DNA from: Thiohalocapsa halophila
Lineage (GTDB): Bacteria > Pseudomonadota > Gammaproteobacteria > Chromatiales > Chromatiaceae
Assembly (NCBI RefSeq): GCF_016583825.1
Contig: NZ_NRRV01000029.1
Location: forward strand, 1 to 64,000
Direction of reading: 5' to 3'
DNA: 64,000 nt
Part shown: positions 34,004-45,100 of the stretch, one piece after another
Layout: the number at the start of each line of letters is the position of its first letter
Position numbering within the stretch: the first letter of the stretch is position 1
Position numbers and translations under genes: made by a program
Notes under the pieces: generated by a model
Databases searched by the model: none
The model's input: only the letters and a program-made list of their open reading frames with translations
What the model was told of the DNA's origin: nothing

Positions 34004-35578
34004 TCAAGACCGCGGCAGGCGCGCGTTGTAGAGCCGGCGCTCCAGGCCCAAACGGATGTCGCGCATGCTCAGGCGCCGCGTGCGTCGGCGGCTCTGCGCG
34101 CGCGCGGCCTCGGCGAGATCCCAGCGCTGCTTCACCAGCTCCACGAGCTTGTCTTTGAGCTCCGGCCTGGCATCCACAATGGCGCGCAGACAGTCCAGAT
34201 CGACGCGGATGAGGGTGACATCGCTGCGGGCAATGAACTCCTCGAAGCTCGGCTCCGTGGTGAGCATGGCCGTGAGCCCGAAGTAGCTGCCGGGCCCCAG
34301 GGTCTCCAGCTCTTTGCGGGTGCCATCCGGCAGCAGCACACTGCTGTCCGCCAGCCCGCCGGCGATGACGTAAACCGCGTCACTGACGGCCCCCTCGGCC
34401 AGCAGCACTTGGCCGGCGTTGAAGTGCCGGTATTCGCTGCGAGCCGCGAGCTGCGCTAGCTCCTCCTCGGTGAGCTCGGCGGCGAGCTCCATAGACTTGA
34501 GCGCCAGCGCCAGCGTCGGCGGCTCCGCGCTGGTGATCTGCGCGCGGCGGGTGCGCATCTCCTGTACCTCTGGCGCTACCTCGATGCCGGACTCATGCAA
34601 GGCTTTGTGGATCTCTCGAAACAGCTCTTCGCGGGCACGGAACATGGCGGGGTACTGGCGCAGGTGCACCCAGACCATATAGCTGTAGGGGAGGCTGCCC
34701 CCCTCGGCGAGCCGCACCACCGGCGGCGGCAGCTTGAGCACGCTGTCGCAGCGCATGGCCGCCTGCAGCAGCAGCTCGGTGGCGTAGCGCGGATCCACCT
34801 CCGCCGGCAGCTTGACGAAATACCAGGGCGCGTAGACATGGCTCTCGCCGTGCAGATTCTTGAAGCTCTGACTGGCGAGATTGGAGTTGGGTACTACCAG
34901 TGTTGCATTGTCCCAGCCGCGCAGCCGGGTGGAGCGCCAGTTCATGTCTACCACCTCGCCGACACGGCCATCGCCCAGCTCCAGCCAATCGCCGATGCGG
35001 AAGGGCCGCTCGACACCCATGGCGATACCCGAGAAGAGATCCCCCAAGGTCCGCTGCAGGGCGAGACCGAGCAATGCCGCTGCAACACCGGTGGAGAGCC
35101 AGACACCCGAGAGCGAATAGCCCTGCTGGCGCATGAACACGCCCAGCCCCACCAACATCAACAGGATATAGATGAGGCCGATGATGAGCTGGGGCACGCG
35201 GTCGCGCTGTCGCGCCTCGGCACGCAGCAGCAGCTGCACCTCGATGAAGCGCGCCACCGCCCACCCGCCCGCCAGGTAAGCCGTGAGCGCGGTCAGCCAC
35301 TTGATGGACTGATCCAACGCCGGCAGCCCCACCACCCGGTTAGCGACCCGGAGTAGGGCTCCCGCAACAACCCAGCTGAACGGCAGCACCACCACGTCCA
35401 GCGCCGCGGTGATGCGCGGAAAGTGATCGAACAAGGGACGCTCGCCCACCACGCGGCAGCCGATCCGCCAGAGCACGAACAGCCCCAAAGCAGCCAGTAA
35501 CAGCTGCCAATAGCTCGCCGTGAGCTCGTCCATGGCACGGAGCACGGCGACGGTGGCGGTAATCTGGTGATCGTCCAT
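34004..35578 (-). CDS. MscS-type channel with a cyclic-nucleotide-binding-like domain
   Basis: This 524-residue inner-membrane protein has several N-terminal helices (about 24-40, 60-80, 95-115, 130-150), then the MscS pore helix (VAAALLGLALQRTLGDLFSGIA) and middle domain with GDWLELGDGRVGEVVDMNWR and ATLVVPNSNLAS. After a linker, residues about 385-490 form a cNMP-binding-like domain (FNAGQVLLAEGAVSDAVYVIAGG; FGLTAMLTTEPSFEEF). Such fusions are gated by ligands or tension. The start at 35578 (MDDHQITATVA) is chosen; the frame extends to 35635. It fits osmotic adaptation, in keeping with the proVWX genes downstream. Confidence 0.92.
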   Translation of the reverse strand: MDDHQITATVAVLRAMDELTASYWQLLLAALGLFVLWRIGCRVVGERPLFDHFPRITAALDVVVLPFSWVVAGALLRVANRVVGLPALDQSIKWLTALTAYLAGGWAVARFIEVQLLLRAEARQRDRVPQLIIGLIYILLMLVGLGVFMRQQGYSLSGVWLSTGVAAALLGLALQRTLGDLFSGIAMGVERPFRIGDWLELGDGRVGEVVDMNWRSTRLRGWDNATLVVPNSNLASQSFKNLHGESHVYAPWYFVKLPAEVDPRYATELLLQAAMRCDSVLKLPPPVVRLAEGGSLPYSYMVWVHLRQYPAMFRAREELFREIHKALHESGIEVAPEVQEMRTRRAQITSAEPPTLALALKSMELAAELTEEELAQLAARSEYRHFNAGQVLLAEGAVSDAVYVIAGGLADSSVLLPDGTRKELETLGPGSYFGLTAMLTTEPSFEEFIARSDVTLIRVDLDCLRAIVDARPELKDKLVELVKQRWDLAEAARAQSRRRTRRLSMRDIRLGLERRLYNARLPRS

Positions 35579-35955
35579 CGGGGCAATCGTGAAAGCGCGA
35601 CGAGGACGCCATGGTATACCCGCCGGCAGCGACACGCCGACGGCGCAGACCCTGCATCCGGTCGCAGGTAACCCCCCCGTTCGCCACCAGACACCTCGAC
35701 CACAGACACCGGCCTAGATCGGGTCATCGGCACGGCCGCGAAGGGCTGCGGCTGCCCCGTCATCACGAGCCCGGCGCGACGGCCCAGCGCAAGAGCCGCC
35801 GCGGCCCACCGAGATGTCTGCCACAGGGAAATGTATCCACGAAACAACGAACGTTGCGGCCTCGCTACATTAGGTGTATGTTTAAGCTCGCAGTGGCGAA
35901 AAGCTTACATTCGTCGCCAACTTGCGACAGGAAAATCACCGACAGCAGGTGCCTT
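35579..35955. other. Intergenic region between MscS and the porin
   Basis: This is a 377-bp region between divergent genes. It has a sigma-70-like element at 35854-35882. The frame is open on the plus strand into the porin (from 35611), and an in-frame ATG at 35879 would add a non-signal extension. Confidence 0.5.
35854..35882 (+). promoter_or_regulatory. Possible sigma-70 promoter of the porin gene
   Basis: TTGCGG (35854-35859) and TATGTT (35877-35882), spacing 17 bp, sit 74 bp before the porin ATG (35956). The spacing is ideal, and each hexamer has four of six consensus bases. Confidence 0.45.
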
Positions 35956-37422
35956 ATGTCTTCCAACCTCCATAGCATCCCCGCGGCCAGTGATCGCCGC
36001 CCAACGCGCGCCCAGCGCAGCACCCTCGCCCTTTCCATCGCCGCCGTGCTGCCGCTGCTGGCGGCCCCCGGCATCAGCGCGGCGAGCACCGCCGCGCTGG
36101 AGCGGCGCATCGCCGAGCTCGAGGCCGAGCTGGACGACGCCCGCCAGGAGCTCATCGACGCCAAAGAGGAAACCGAAGAGGCCTACCAGCAGGCCGCGGC
36201 GGCAGAAGAGCAGCTCGCCGACGAAGGCCCGGCGCCCGCCGACAAGATCACCTTCGGACCGCTGACGATCGGCGGCGCGCTGCGCGCGAACTATGTGCTC
36301 GGGACCTACCCAGGTCGCGGCAACGGGCCCTCGCGCGGCGGTAACGGCGGCGACTTCGAGCTGGAGACCTTCCGCATCAACATGGATCTCAAGTACGAGA
36401 GCCTGGTCGGCAAGCTGGAATACCGCTGGTACAACGGCTACAACTTTCTGCATACCGGCTGGCTCGGCTGGGACTTCGACGACGGCAGCCAGATTCAGGT
36501 CGGCCAGAACCGAGTCCCCTTCGGTCCAGGACCCTATGGCGTCTCCCAGAGCTGGTTCTTCGATCAGCACTACTACCTGGGCCTCGCCGACGACATGGAC
36601 CTCGGTATCAAGTACATCACCAGCATCGGCGACTGGAGTCTGGACTTCGCCTACTACAACCGGGCCCAGTGGAACGGCCGCGGCACCAGCCTGGACAGCG
36701 CGCGCTACGACTACGACATCGTCCCCTGGACCACGTCCGTCGACCCGGACGGCACCGTCAACTACGGCGGCACGCCCAACGGCTGGGAGGAGCGCAACCA
36801 GCTCAACTTCCGCGCCATCTACAGCCTCGACGACATCGCCGTACCCACCGAGATCGGCACCTCGCTGCAGTGGGGCCAGCTCGAAGGGCGGCGCGTGGAT
36901 GACGGTGAGCACTGGGCTGCGTCCGTTCATATGAAGAACAGCTGGAAGAACTGGCTGCTCGCGACCCAAGTAACGCGTTACAAGATCGACGTCGACGACA
37001 ACGACTTCCTCAACACCGACGAGCTGGTACCCATGGGGGCCTTCGACTTCGCGTGGCCGGTTGCGACCGATGCCTGGATTCCGGCGGTGTCTCTGAGCTA
37101 TCTCTATGAGACCAACCAGATCCCCTGGCTGGACTCGGTGCGCCCGTACGTGGAGTACAGCAACGTCGTCAAGCAGGACAGCGACTTCAACGACAGCCAG
37201 TTGGTGACACTCGGCGCTGCCTGGGCTCGCGGGGGCTGGTACATCTACACGGACCTGGCCATCTCGGACGGCAACTTCTTCGTGGGCACCGAGACCAAGG
37301 ACGGCACGGCCGAGACCTTCACCAACATCTTCTCGCCCATCGACGGCGCGGGTGACTTCGGCGTGAACGCCAACGACCACTGGAACTACCGGCTCAACAT
37401 CAACTTCGGCTACTACTTCTAG
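35956..37422 (+). CDS. Outer-membrane porin with N-terminal coiled coil
   Basis: This 488-residue protein has a signal peptide (LALSIAAVLPLLAAPGISAA), then a coiled-coil segment (LERRIAELEAELDDARQELIDAKEETEEAY) and a beta-barrel of about 390 residues with alternating aromatic strands and a C-terminal aromatic residue (YRLNINFGYYF). The plan is that of OprP/OprO-like or other substrate-specific porins with an N-terminal trimerising coil. It lies 343 bp upstream of proV on the same strand, so it may be the outer-membrane entry for osmoprotectants; that is inference. A strong hairpin after the stop suggests a separate transcript. Confidence 0.85.
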   Translation: MSSNLHSIPAASDRRPTRAQRSTLALSIAAVLPLLAAPGISAASTAALERRIAELEAELDDARQELIDAKEETEEAYQQAAAAEEQLADEGPAPADKITFGPLTIGGALRANYVLGTYPGRGNGPSRGGNGGDFELETFRINMDLKYESLVGKLEYRWYNGYNFLHTGWLGWDFDDGSQIQVGQNRVPFGPGPYGVSQSWFFDQHYYLGLADDMDLGIKYITSIGDWSLDFAYYNRAQWNGRGTSLDSARYDYDIVPWTTSVDPDGTVNYGGTPNGWEERNQLNFRAIYSLDDIAVPTEIGTSLQWGQLEGRRVDDGEHWAASVHMKNSWKNWLLATQVTRYKIDVDDNDFLNTDELVPMGAFDFAWPVATDAWIPAVSLSYLYETNQIPWLDSVRPYVEYSNVVKQDSDFNDSQLVTLGAAWARGGWYIYTDLAISDGNFFVGTETKDGTAETFTNIFSPIDGAGDFGVNANDHWNYRLNINFGYYF

Positions 37423-37424
37423 GA

Positions 37425-37445
37425 GAGGGCTGAGGGCTGAGGGCT
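37425..37445 (+). repeat. Heptamer tandem repeat after the porin
   Basis: Three copies of GAGGGCT lie 3 bp after the stop, immediately before the terminator-like hairpin. Similar heptamer arrays appear at 38960-38987, 39084-39118 and 53707-53734. Confidence 0.6.
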
Positions 37446-37447
37446 GC

Positions 37448-37481
37448 GGGCCGGGGACATGCCTGTGGCAGGCCCCGGCCC
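37448..37481 (+). terminator. Hairpin after the porin gene
   Basis: GGGCCGGGG (37448-37456) pairs with CCCCGGCCC (37473-37481), with an inner GCC-GGC stem. It is a very stable structure 26 nt after the stop. It has no T-run. The rest of the 343-bp gap to proV shows nothing further. Confidence 0.6.
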
Positions 37482-37765
37482 TCGGCCTGCTTCGCGGATC
37501 GAGTCAAGCCCCAGCCCGTCTCCTGCCACCCCGGTGCCACCCCGGCGGGTTTGACAGCGCCACCGAGGCACCTTAGCCTTGGGCTCTATTTAGAACCCTA
37601 ACCATTTCCCACCTGGCCCGTGGCCGAGTCCCCGGCCCTACGGGCAGCATCGGACACGCCGCGTCGGCGGCAACCTGCAAGGCTCCCGACGCACTCGCCC
37701 TGCCGCACGCTGGCGCCGCCATCAACCGGAGCGCATCCCCGCCGTACCGGATGCGAGCAAACGCT

Positions 37766-38959
37766 ATGACTGACAAAGTCGTCGTCGAGCACCTGTACAA
37801 GGTCTTCGGCGAGCACCCGCAGGAAGCATTGCGCCTACTGGAGCAGGGCGTCGACAAAGACAAGATCTTCGAGCGCACGGGCCAAACCGTCGGCGTCTCG
37901 GACGCGAGCTTCTCGATCCAACAGGGCGAGATCTTCGTCATCATGGGCCTCTCGGGCTCCGGCAAATCCACGCTGGTGCGCCTGCTGAACCGGCTCATCG
38001 AGCCAAGCGCCGGCAAGGTCATCGTCGACGGCCGCGACATCGCCGCCATGAGCGACGACGAGCTCATGGAGCTGCGGCGCCGCGACATGAGCATGGTCTT
38101 CCAATCCTTCGCCCTCATGCCGCATCTCACCGTCGGCGAGAATGCCGCCTTCGGCCTGGAGCTTGCCGGCATCGCCGCCGCGGAGCGCGAAGAGCGTGCC
38201 ATCACCGCGCTGGAGCAAGTCGGCCTCAAAGCCCACGCCGACAGCTACCCCGACGAGCTCTCCGGCGGCATGCAGCAGCGGGTGGGCCTGGCGCGGGCGC
38301 TGGCCAACGACCCATCGGTCATGCTCATGGACGAGGCCTTCTCGGCACTGGACCCGCTGATCCGCAGCGAGATGCAGGACGAGCTGCTCAAGCTCCAGGA
38401 GAACAGCGAGCGCACCGTCGTGTTCATCTCCCACGACCTTGACGAGGCCATGCGCATCGGCGACCGCATCGCCATCATGGAAGGCGGGCGCGTCGTGCAG
38501 GTGGGCACCCCGGACGACATCCTGAACAACCCCGCCGACGACTATGTGCGCTCCTTCTTCCGCGGCGTCGACGTAGCCACGGTGTTCAAGGCCGGCGACA
38601 TCGCCCGGCGCACCCAGGTGACGGTGATCGAGCGCCAGGACGACGGCATCCGCGCGGCACTGAACCGCCTGCGCGAGCACGACCGGGAGTTCGGCTACGT
38701 CGTGGACAGGGGCCAGCACTTCCACGGCGTCGTGTCCCTGGAGTCGCTCCAACGGGAGCTGCGCCAAGCCGAGCCCAAGCTCCACCACGCCTTTCTCGAC
38801 GACGTACCGGCCCTGCCGGCGGACACGCCGGTCAGCGACCTGCTCGGCACCGTCGCCGCCACCACCTGCGGGGTACCGGTGGTGGACGAGCAGAATCGGT
38901 ACAAGGGCGTCATCACCAAGGCCTGCTTGTTGGAGACCTTGGATCGGGATGTGGGATGA
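37766..38959 (+). CDS. proV: Glycine betaine/proline ABC transporter ATP-binding protein
   Basis: This 397-residue cytoplasmic ATPase powers the ProVWX betaine importer. Walker A is GLSGSGKST, the signature is [15 protein letters not shown], Walker B is [12 protein letters not shown], and the switch His is in [11 protein letters not shown]. The last 120 residues form a CBS-type pair that senses ionic strength in this family. An in-frame ATG at 37751 precedes the usual start [11 protein letters not shown] (37766). It is the first gene of proVWX and is followed by heptamer repeats before proW. Confidence 0.96.
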   Translation: MTDKVVVEHLYKVFGEHPQEALRLLEQGVDKDKIFERTGQTVGVSDASFSIQQGEIFVIMGLSGSGKSTLVRLLNRLIEPSAGKVIVDGRDIAAMSDDELMELRRRDMSMVFQSFALMPHLTVGENAAFGLELAGIAAAEREERAITALEQVGLKAHADSYPDELSGGMQQRVGLARALANDPSVMLMDEAFSALDPLIRSEMQDELLKLQENSERTVVFISHDLDEAMRIGDRIAIMEGGRVVQVGTPDDILNNPADDYVRSFFRGVDVATVFKAGDIARRTQVTVIERQDDGIRAALNRLREHDREFGYVVDRGQHFHGVVSLESLQRELRQAEPKLHHAFLDDVPALPADTPVSDLLGTVAATTCGVPVVDEQNRYKGVITKACLLETLDRDVG

Positions 38960-39118
38960 GAGTACGGAGTACGGAGTACGGAGTACGTGAGAGCGCCGGG
39001 CTCCATGGTGCGTTGGTCGCCAACGCAAGTGGCGTCAGTCTGTTGGATGGCGCATCGGCGCTACGCTGACCGGTGACGCTTTGCGTACCTCGTACCTCGT
39101 ACTTCGTACTTCGTACTT
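38960..39118. repeat. Inverted pair of heptamer tandem repeats between proV and proW
   Basis: Four copies of GAGTACG at 38960-38987 begin one base after the proV stop; five copies of CGTACYT (the inverse, CGTACCT or CGTACTT) lie at 39084-39118. The two arrays can pair to form a long hairpin in the 238-bp proV-proW gap. This may lower proW expression or stabilise the upstream mRNA. Confidence 0.7.
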
Positions 39119-39197
39119 TGAACTCCCGCATGCTGTTTTGCCCGAGCAAGACCATCCCCGTAACAAGCGACCAGCGCTCTAAATTTTAGGTCCCCTC

Positions 39198-40352
39198 ATG
39201 GCAGACGAATCCACCAATCCCTGGGCCAGCGGCGGCGGTAGCGACAAGACCGCCGCGGGCAGCGACAATCCGTGGAATGCGGGCGCCGGCACCACCGGCG
39301 AGCCACCGTCGGAGACGCCGCCTGAGCCGGCCGGGGCGTCCGACCCCTGGGGTACGCCGGGCGAGGCCACCGAGGCCACACCCGGCGACTGGCTTGCCGG
39401 CAGCGGTGCCGGCGTCGACGAAAGCACGCTGGATCTGTGGCATCCCTTCCAAGAAGCCGTGGTGCCGCTCGGCGCCTGGGTAGACACCGGGCTCGATTGG
39501 CTGGTGGACAATTTCCGGTCCGTGTTCCAAGCGATTCGCCTGCCCATCGACGCCACCCTCACCGGCATCGAAACGACCCTGCTCAGTATCCCGGACGCGC
39601 TCATGGTCGTGATCATGGGCCTACTCGCCTGGCAGGCGGGCGGGCGCCGGCTCGGCATCGGCGCAGTCATCTCGTTGGTGGTGATCGGCCTCATCGGCGC
39701 CTGGGCCGAGGCCATGGTGACCCTGGCGCTGGTCATCACGTCGGTGTTCTTCTGCCTCATCATCGGCCTGCCCATGGGCATCTGGCTCGCCCGCAGCGAC
39801 CGTGCCGCGGCGACGGTGCGCCCCGTGCTGGACGCCATGCAGACCACGCCCGCCTTCGTCTACCTGGTTCCGGTGGTCATGCTGTTCGGGATCGGCAACG
39901 TGCCGGGCGTGGTGGTCACCATCATCTTTGCGCTGCCGCCGCTGATCCGCCTCACCAACCTCGGCATCCGCCAGGTTCCGGGGGACCTGGTGGAGGCGGC
40001 GCGCTCCTTCGGCGCCTCCAAGCGCCAATTGTTGTTCAAGGTGCAGCTGCCGCTGGCCATGCCCACCATCATGGCCGGCGTGAACCAGACCCTGATGCTG
40101 GCGCTGTCCATGGTGGTCATCGCCTCCATGATCGCCGTCGGCGGTCTCGGGCAGATGGTGCTGCGCGGCATCGGGCGCCTGGACATGGGGCTCGCCACCA
40201 TCGGCGGCGTTGGCATTGTGCTGCTCGCCATCATCCTGGATCGTATGACCCAAGCCGTCGGCCAATCCGACCGCGACAAGCCCACCCGGCATTGGTACGA
40301 GGCCGGTCCGGCCGGCCTGGTGCGGGCCTTGTTCGTCAGGCGCACGGCCTGA
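39198..40352 (+). CDS. proW: Glycine betaine ABC transporter permease
   Basis: This 384-residue inner-membrane permease closely resembles E. coli ProW. It has an acidic, Pro- and Gly-rich tail at the N-terminus with repeated NPW and DPW motifs (residues 7-9, 28-30, 53-55). Membrane helices follow from about residue 135, with the EAA-type loop [22 protein letters not shown] near the middle. The permease sits behind proV after a repeat-filled gap and in front of proX. The N-terminal tail matches that of E. coli ProW and may modulate import. Confidence 0.95.
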   Translation: MADESTNPWASGGGSDKTAAGSDNPWNAGAGTTGEPPSETPPEPAGASDPWGTPGEATEATPGDWLAGSGAGVDESTLDLWHPFQEAVVPLGAWVDTGLDWLVDNFRSVFQAIRLPIDATLTGIETTLLSIPDALMVVIMGLLAWQAGGRRLGIGAVISLVVIGLIGAWAEAMVTLALVITSVFFCLIIGLPMGIWLARSDRAAATVRPVLDAMQTTPAFVYLVPVVMLFGIGNVPGVVVTIIFALPPLIRLTNLGIRQVPGDLVEAARSFGASKRQLLFKVQLPLAMPTIMAGVNQTLMLALSMVVIASMIAVGGLGQMVLRGIGRLDMGLATIGGVGIVLLAIILDRMTQAVGQSDRDKPTRHWYEAGPAGLVRALFVRRTA

Positions 40353-40407
40353 TCCCATACCCACTGACCAACCCCCCTGAGCCAAACCCACTGAACAGGA
40401 GAAGCCC

Positions 40408-41424
40408 ATGCAAGCGACTTTGGATCTAAAGACTTGTGCTCGCGCCGCCCTCTTCACGGCCGTGACGGCCGCCGCCGGCGGCGCCCTGGCCGCAGAGAAG
40501 CCGGGCGAGGGCGTGGAAGTCCAGCCCATCAAGTCCTCCATCGCGGAGGAGACCTTCCAGACCATGTTGGTCATGAAGGCACTGGAAGAGCTCGGCTACG
40601 AGGTCAACGACATCAAGGAGATCGAGTACGCGGCGGGTCACGTGGCTATTGCCAACAACGACGCCACCTTCATCGCCGCGCACTGGGATCCGCTGCATAT
40701 CGACTTCTACGAGGAAGCCGGCGGCGACGAGAAGCTCTACCGCGAAGGCGTTTACTCCTCGGGCTCCATCCAGGGCTACCTCATCGACAAGAAGACCGCC
40801 GAGGAGTACGACATCACCAACATCGAGCAGCTGAAAGATCCGGAGATCGCCAAGCTGTTCGACGCCGATGGCGACGGCAAGGCCGATCTCGCCGGCTGCC
40901 CCCCCGGCTGGGGCTGCGAGAAGGTCATCGAGCACCATATGGACGCCTACGACCTGCGTGACACCGTCACCCACAACCAGGGCAGCTACTCGGCCATCAT
41001 CGCCGACGCCATCACCCGCTACGAAAAGGGCGAGCCCATCCTGTACTACACCTGGACGCCCTACTGGGTGAGCGGCGTGCTGGTGCCGGGCGAGGACGTC
41101 ACCTGGATGCAGGTGCCCTTCAGCTCCCTGCCGGGCGAGCGCGAGGACGTGGACACCTCCCTGCCGGACGGCTCCAACTACGGCTTCCAGGCCAACGACC
41201 AGCGCATCGTCGCCAACAAGGAATTCGCCGAGGAGAACCCGGCGGCGGCCGAGCTGTTCGCGATCATGAAGGTCAGCAACAACGACATCAGCGCCCAGAA
41301 CCTGCGCATGCGCGACGGCGAGGACAGCGAGTCCGACATCGAAAAGCACGCGGATGCGTGGATCGCCGCCAACCGCGAGAAGTTCGACGCCTGGCTGGAG
41401 CGCGCCCGCGCCGCAGCCGAATGA
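40408..41424 (+). CDS. proX: Glycine betaine-binding protein
   Basis: This 338-residue periplasmic binding protein has a Sec signal ([15 protein letters not shown]) and the ProX fold. It has [34 protein letters not shown] and [22 protein letters not shown], and the tryptophan/tyrosine-rich sites form the cage for the quaternary ammonium of betaine. It is 55 bp after proW, preceded by AGGAG. A stable hairpin ends the operon after its stop. Confidence 0.95.
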   Translation: MQATLDLKTCARAALFTAVTAAAGGALAAEKPGEGVEVQPIKSSIAEETFQTMLVMKALEELGYEVNDIKEIEYAAGHVAIANNDATFIAAHWDPLHIDFYEEAGGDEKLYREGVYSSGSIQGYLIDKKTAEEYDITNIEQLKDPEIAKLFDADGDGKADLAGCPPGWGCEKVIEHHMDAYDLRDTVTHNQGSYSAIIADAITRYEKGEPILYYTWTPYWVSGVLVPGEDVTWMQVPFSSLPGEREDVDTSLPDGSNYGFQANDQRIVANKEFAEENPAAAELFAIMKVSNNDISAQNLRMRDGEDSESDIEKHADAWIAANREKFDAWLERARAAAE

Positions 41425-41439
41425 CCTAGTCGCCCGCCC

Positions 41440-41464
41440 CGCCGCCTGCCGCCGGCAGGCGGCG
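41440..41464 (+). terminator. Hairpin after proX
   Basis: CGCCGCCTGCC (41440-41450), loop GCC, GGCAGGCGGCG (41454-41464): a perfect 11-bp stem 16 nt after the stop and the likely end of the proVWX transcript. No T-run follows. Confidence 0.65.
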
Positions 41465-41532
41465 TCTGGGAGCGTCAGCATCCCTTCGACAGGGTTGCAG
41501 CGCGTGCGACCTCGTGTGAGGATCTGGACGCC

Positions 41533-41557
41533 TTCGCGGCCGGAGGCCGCTCCCACG
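41533..41557. repeat. REP-like repeat, family A (copy)
   Basis: TTCGCGGCCGGAGGCCGCTC, followed by CCACG, has the family A plan in inverse orientation to the 33878 copy. It lies between proX and the DUF29 gene. Confidence 0.6.
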
Positions 41558-41605
41558 GGCCTCATGCCGGCATGCAGGGCGAGCCTACCTTAAAGAGTCA
41601 ACGCG

Positions 41606-42046
41606 TTGTCCGGCCTCTACGACCAAGACTTCAATGCCTGGACCGAGCAGCAGGCAGACTTGCTGCGCGCGGGTCGCTGGGCGGAGCTCGACGTGCAGCA
41701 TTTGATCGACGAGATCGAGAGCATGGGCCGCAGCGAGCGCAAGGAGCTGGTCAATCGTTTGGTCATTCTGATGCTGCATCTGCTCAAATGGCGCTACCAG
41801 CCTGCGTTGCGCGGCAATTCCTGGCGGCTCTCCATCAAAGAGCAGCGCATCCGCTTAAGCTCCCATCTCGACGACAATCCGAGCCTCAAGGCCTATCTCG
41901 ACGAGGCCGCCGTGCGCGCCTATCGGCTCGCCGTCATCGAGGCCGAGAAGCAAACGGGCCTGCCCGCCACAACCTTCCCCGAGCAGTGTCCTTTCACCTT
42001 CGCCGACATGGCCGACGAGCAGTTCTGGCCGGACGCCGCGGGCTGA
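41606..42046 (+). CDS. DUF29 family protein
   Basis: This 146-residue protein starts with the DUF29 signature (LYDQDFNAWTEQQADLLRAGRW), then LDVQHLIDEIESMGRSERKELVNRLVILMLHLLKWRYQP. The family is frequent in cyanobacteria and purple bacteria and has no known function. The start is TTG at 41606; the signature begins a few residues in, which supports this rare start. It is convergent with the large kinase gene. Confidence 0.9.
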   Translation: MSGLYDQDFNAWTEQQADLLRAGRWAELDVQHLIDEIESMGRSERKELVNRLVILMLHLLKWRYQPALRGNSWRLSIKEQRIRLSSHLDDNPSLKAYLDEAAVRAYRLAVIEAEKQTGLPATTFPEQCPFTFADMADEQFWPDAAG

Positions 42047-42116
42047 GCGCTCCGCATTCCCGAAGACGCGCCCCCCGCTCTCGCAGTGGTGCGTCCGCGG
42101 CGCTGAACGCCCGGCC

Positions 42117-45100
42117 TCAGGCGGGGGCATCCGTTGGCGCCGCGCTTCCCCGCGGATCTTCGCTGGGCGGGCCGACCTTGGGCTGGCCACCTGGCGTGGC
42201 GGTGCGGATGGCCGCAAACAGCTGCGCCTGCTCCAGGGGCTTGCGCAGTATCGGCAGTGCCGCATCGGCATCGGCATCGGCGCCGGCGCGGTCGGGCGTC
42301 GCGTACTGACCGGTCATGAGCAGCACGGGCAAGCCAGGCCGCTCGACGGCCAAGCGCTCCTTGAGCGCCAGTCCATCGAGCACCGGCATGGCCACATCGG
42401 TGAGCACCAGGTCTACGCCGGGGTCCGCACGCAACCGCTCCAGCGCCAGCTCCCCGTGCTCGGCGAGCCGGGTGGTCATGCCTGCCCGAGTCAGCACTCG
42501 CGCGACACCATCACGCACCCGCGGATCATCGTCCACCACCAAGACCCGCAGCCCAGCTACGGAGTCGGTCTGCGGGGCGTTGTCCATAGGCTCCTGGGTC
42601 AGGTCAGGCGATGGCTGCGTCGGCAGCAGCAGTCGGAAGCGAGTCCCCTGTCCGCGCGCCGACTCCACAGCCAGTCCGGCGCCGGAGCGCAGCACGAATT
42701 CCTTGACCATGAAGAGCCCCAGCCCGTGGCCGCGCCGTTTGGCCTTGGTGGAGAACAGCGGCTCGAAGATGGACGCCTGGGTTTCCGGCGTCATGCCGCT
42801 GCCGTCGTCCTGCACGCTCAGCTCGACATAGTCCCCCGCCGCCAAGTCACCGACCGCCAGCGCACCGCAGCCGTCCCAGCGGCGCGATCTTGCCGTGATG
42901 CGAAGCGTACCCCCGTCGGGCATGGCATCGCGGGCATTCAGAGCCAGGTTCAGTAAGGCCGCCTGCAGGAAGGCGCCATTGCTCCAGGCCGCGAGACCGG
43001 CCGGGATCGCGGTCTCCAACCGGATGCCGGCGGGCAGCATGTGGTGCAGGATGCCCGCCAGCTCGCCGATGGTCGTGTCCAGTGGCACCAGCGCCAGCGG
43101 CACACCGCCCGCGCGGCTCATCGAGAGCATGCCGGACGCCACCACCTTGGCCTGCCCCAGTGCGCTGCGGGTCTCCTCCAGCACCTGCGGCAGCTCCGGG
43201 TCCTCGTCCTGTACGGCGGCCAAGGCATCCTCGATGTACAAGAGATTGATGTCCAGCACCCCGAGGAGGTTATTGAAGTCATGCGCGACGCCGCTCGCCA
43301 GATGGCCGATGGTCTCACGCTCCTTGGCCTGCACCAGGTAATGCTGGAGGCGCTCCTGCGCGCGCACGGCCGCGATGCGCTGGGCGACGAGCCGCAGCAA
43401 TTGCCACAGCGGCTCGTCCAGCGCGAGCTCGGCCTGCTCACCCCAGAGTACGAGCAACAACTGCTCGCGCTGCGCCTCCGGCGCGTCGTCGCCGGCAAAA
43501 GCCAGCGCAATGTGACAATCCTGCCCCGCCGCGGCGGCGCCGTCCGCGGGCAGGTCACAGTCCACCACCGGCTTGCCCGGCTGTGCCCGGGCTGCGTCCA
43601 GCAAGGCTGGCGGCACCGCTAGGGAAGCCGGGGACGCCGAGCCCCGGGCCGTGTCGATGCTGGCGATAAGCTCCGGCTGATGCGCATCGTCGCGCAGGGT
43701 GCCGACGCCGGCGCCGGTCAAATCCAGGGCGCGGCAGGCGAGCCGTAACAGCGCCTGCAGCTGGTGCTCCGGCGGTAATGCCTGATTCACCAGATCCAGC
43801 AAGTCTTCCAGACGCGCCGTATACGCAGAGAGCTTGCCTTCCAGCGCCCGGCGCCGCTCGCGGGCTTCGTGCAGCTCGGTGACGTCTTCCACCATGGCCA
43901 GCGGGGTGGGCGGTGCATCGCCGCCCGCCGGCAGCAGGGCCATGCGCAGATCGCCCCAGACCACGCGGCCGTCCGGTCGCAGGTAGCGCTCGGTCAGCCG
44001 GTAGTCCGTACGGCGGCCGGTGAGCAGATCACTGAATTGCGCCTGGTTGGCGGGCAGGTCGTCCGGGTGGATGAGGCTGTCGAGGACCGTGTCCCGCAAG
44101 GCATCCGGACTGCGGCCCAGCAGTCCCGCCAGCGCCCGATTCACCATGAGCAGACGCCGCTGCTCGTCGAGCAGTGCGATGCCCATGGGGGCGTTGTCGA
44201 AGATGGCGCTCAGGCGCTCGCGGCTCTCGCGCAGCCGCTGCTGCGCCAAGTGGCGCTCGGTGATGTCCTGCACGGTGCCGCGGGCGCGTATGGCCTGCCC
44301 ATCCGCGGCGTGCTCGAACGCGGCGCGCTCGTGCACCCACTTGATCCGGCCGTCCGGCAGCAGCAGTCGATGCACCAGATCATGGGCCGCGCCATGCTCC
44401 GTGGCGGCGGCATAGGCGCGCCGCAGGGATTCGCGATCATCGGGGTGGACCACGGTCTGGAAGGCGTCGAAGGATGCACCGAAGCTCGCGGGATCCTGCT
44501 CGAAGATGCGATAGACCTCGGGCGACCATTGCAGGTCGTCGGCGGCGATGTCGTATTCCCAGGAGCCGATGTGGGCCAGCGCCTGCGCCCCCAGCAGGGC
44601 CTGGCGGCTGTCCTCCAGCGCGTTGCGGCTCTGGTACTCCAGGGTCACGTCTGTGAAGAAGGCCGTCAGCGTACGCACAGCGCCGAGCTGCATCAGCCCC
44701 GGGGCGATCTTGCAATGGAAGACGCCGCCGTCGCGGCGCCGGCAAGGCACGTACAGCGGCACATTGAGGCTGCCCGCGTCGGCGTCGTCGGCGGCCATGC
44801 CGAGGTCCGCCACCAGCTGCGGCTCCAGTCCCGGCGGGTGCAGGTCTTCGGCGCCCAGTCCGATGAGCCCCCCGGGCGGATAGCCGAACAACCGCTCCAT
44901 CGCCGTGTTGCAACAAAGCACCCGCCGATCATGGAGGCCCAGCTCGACAATGCCGTGGGGCGAGCTGTCGATAATGGCTTGCAGACGCAGCTGGGTCTCC
45001 AGCAGGCTGGTGATATCGGCGAAGGTGACGAAGACGCGATGCGGCCGCGCGGCGCCCGGCGCCGTCTCGGGATGGGCCTTGGCCAACAGCCAGCGCACGC

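Noticed and set aside
38960-39118. CRISPR-like array
   Set aside because: The repeats are 7-bp units without spacers, and no cas genes are near.
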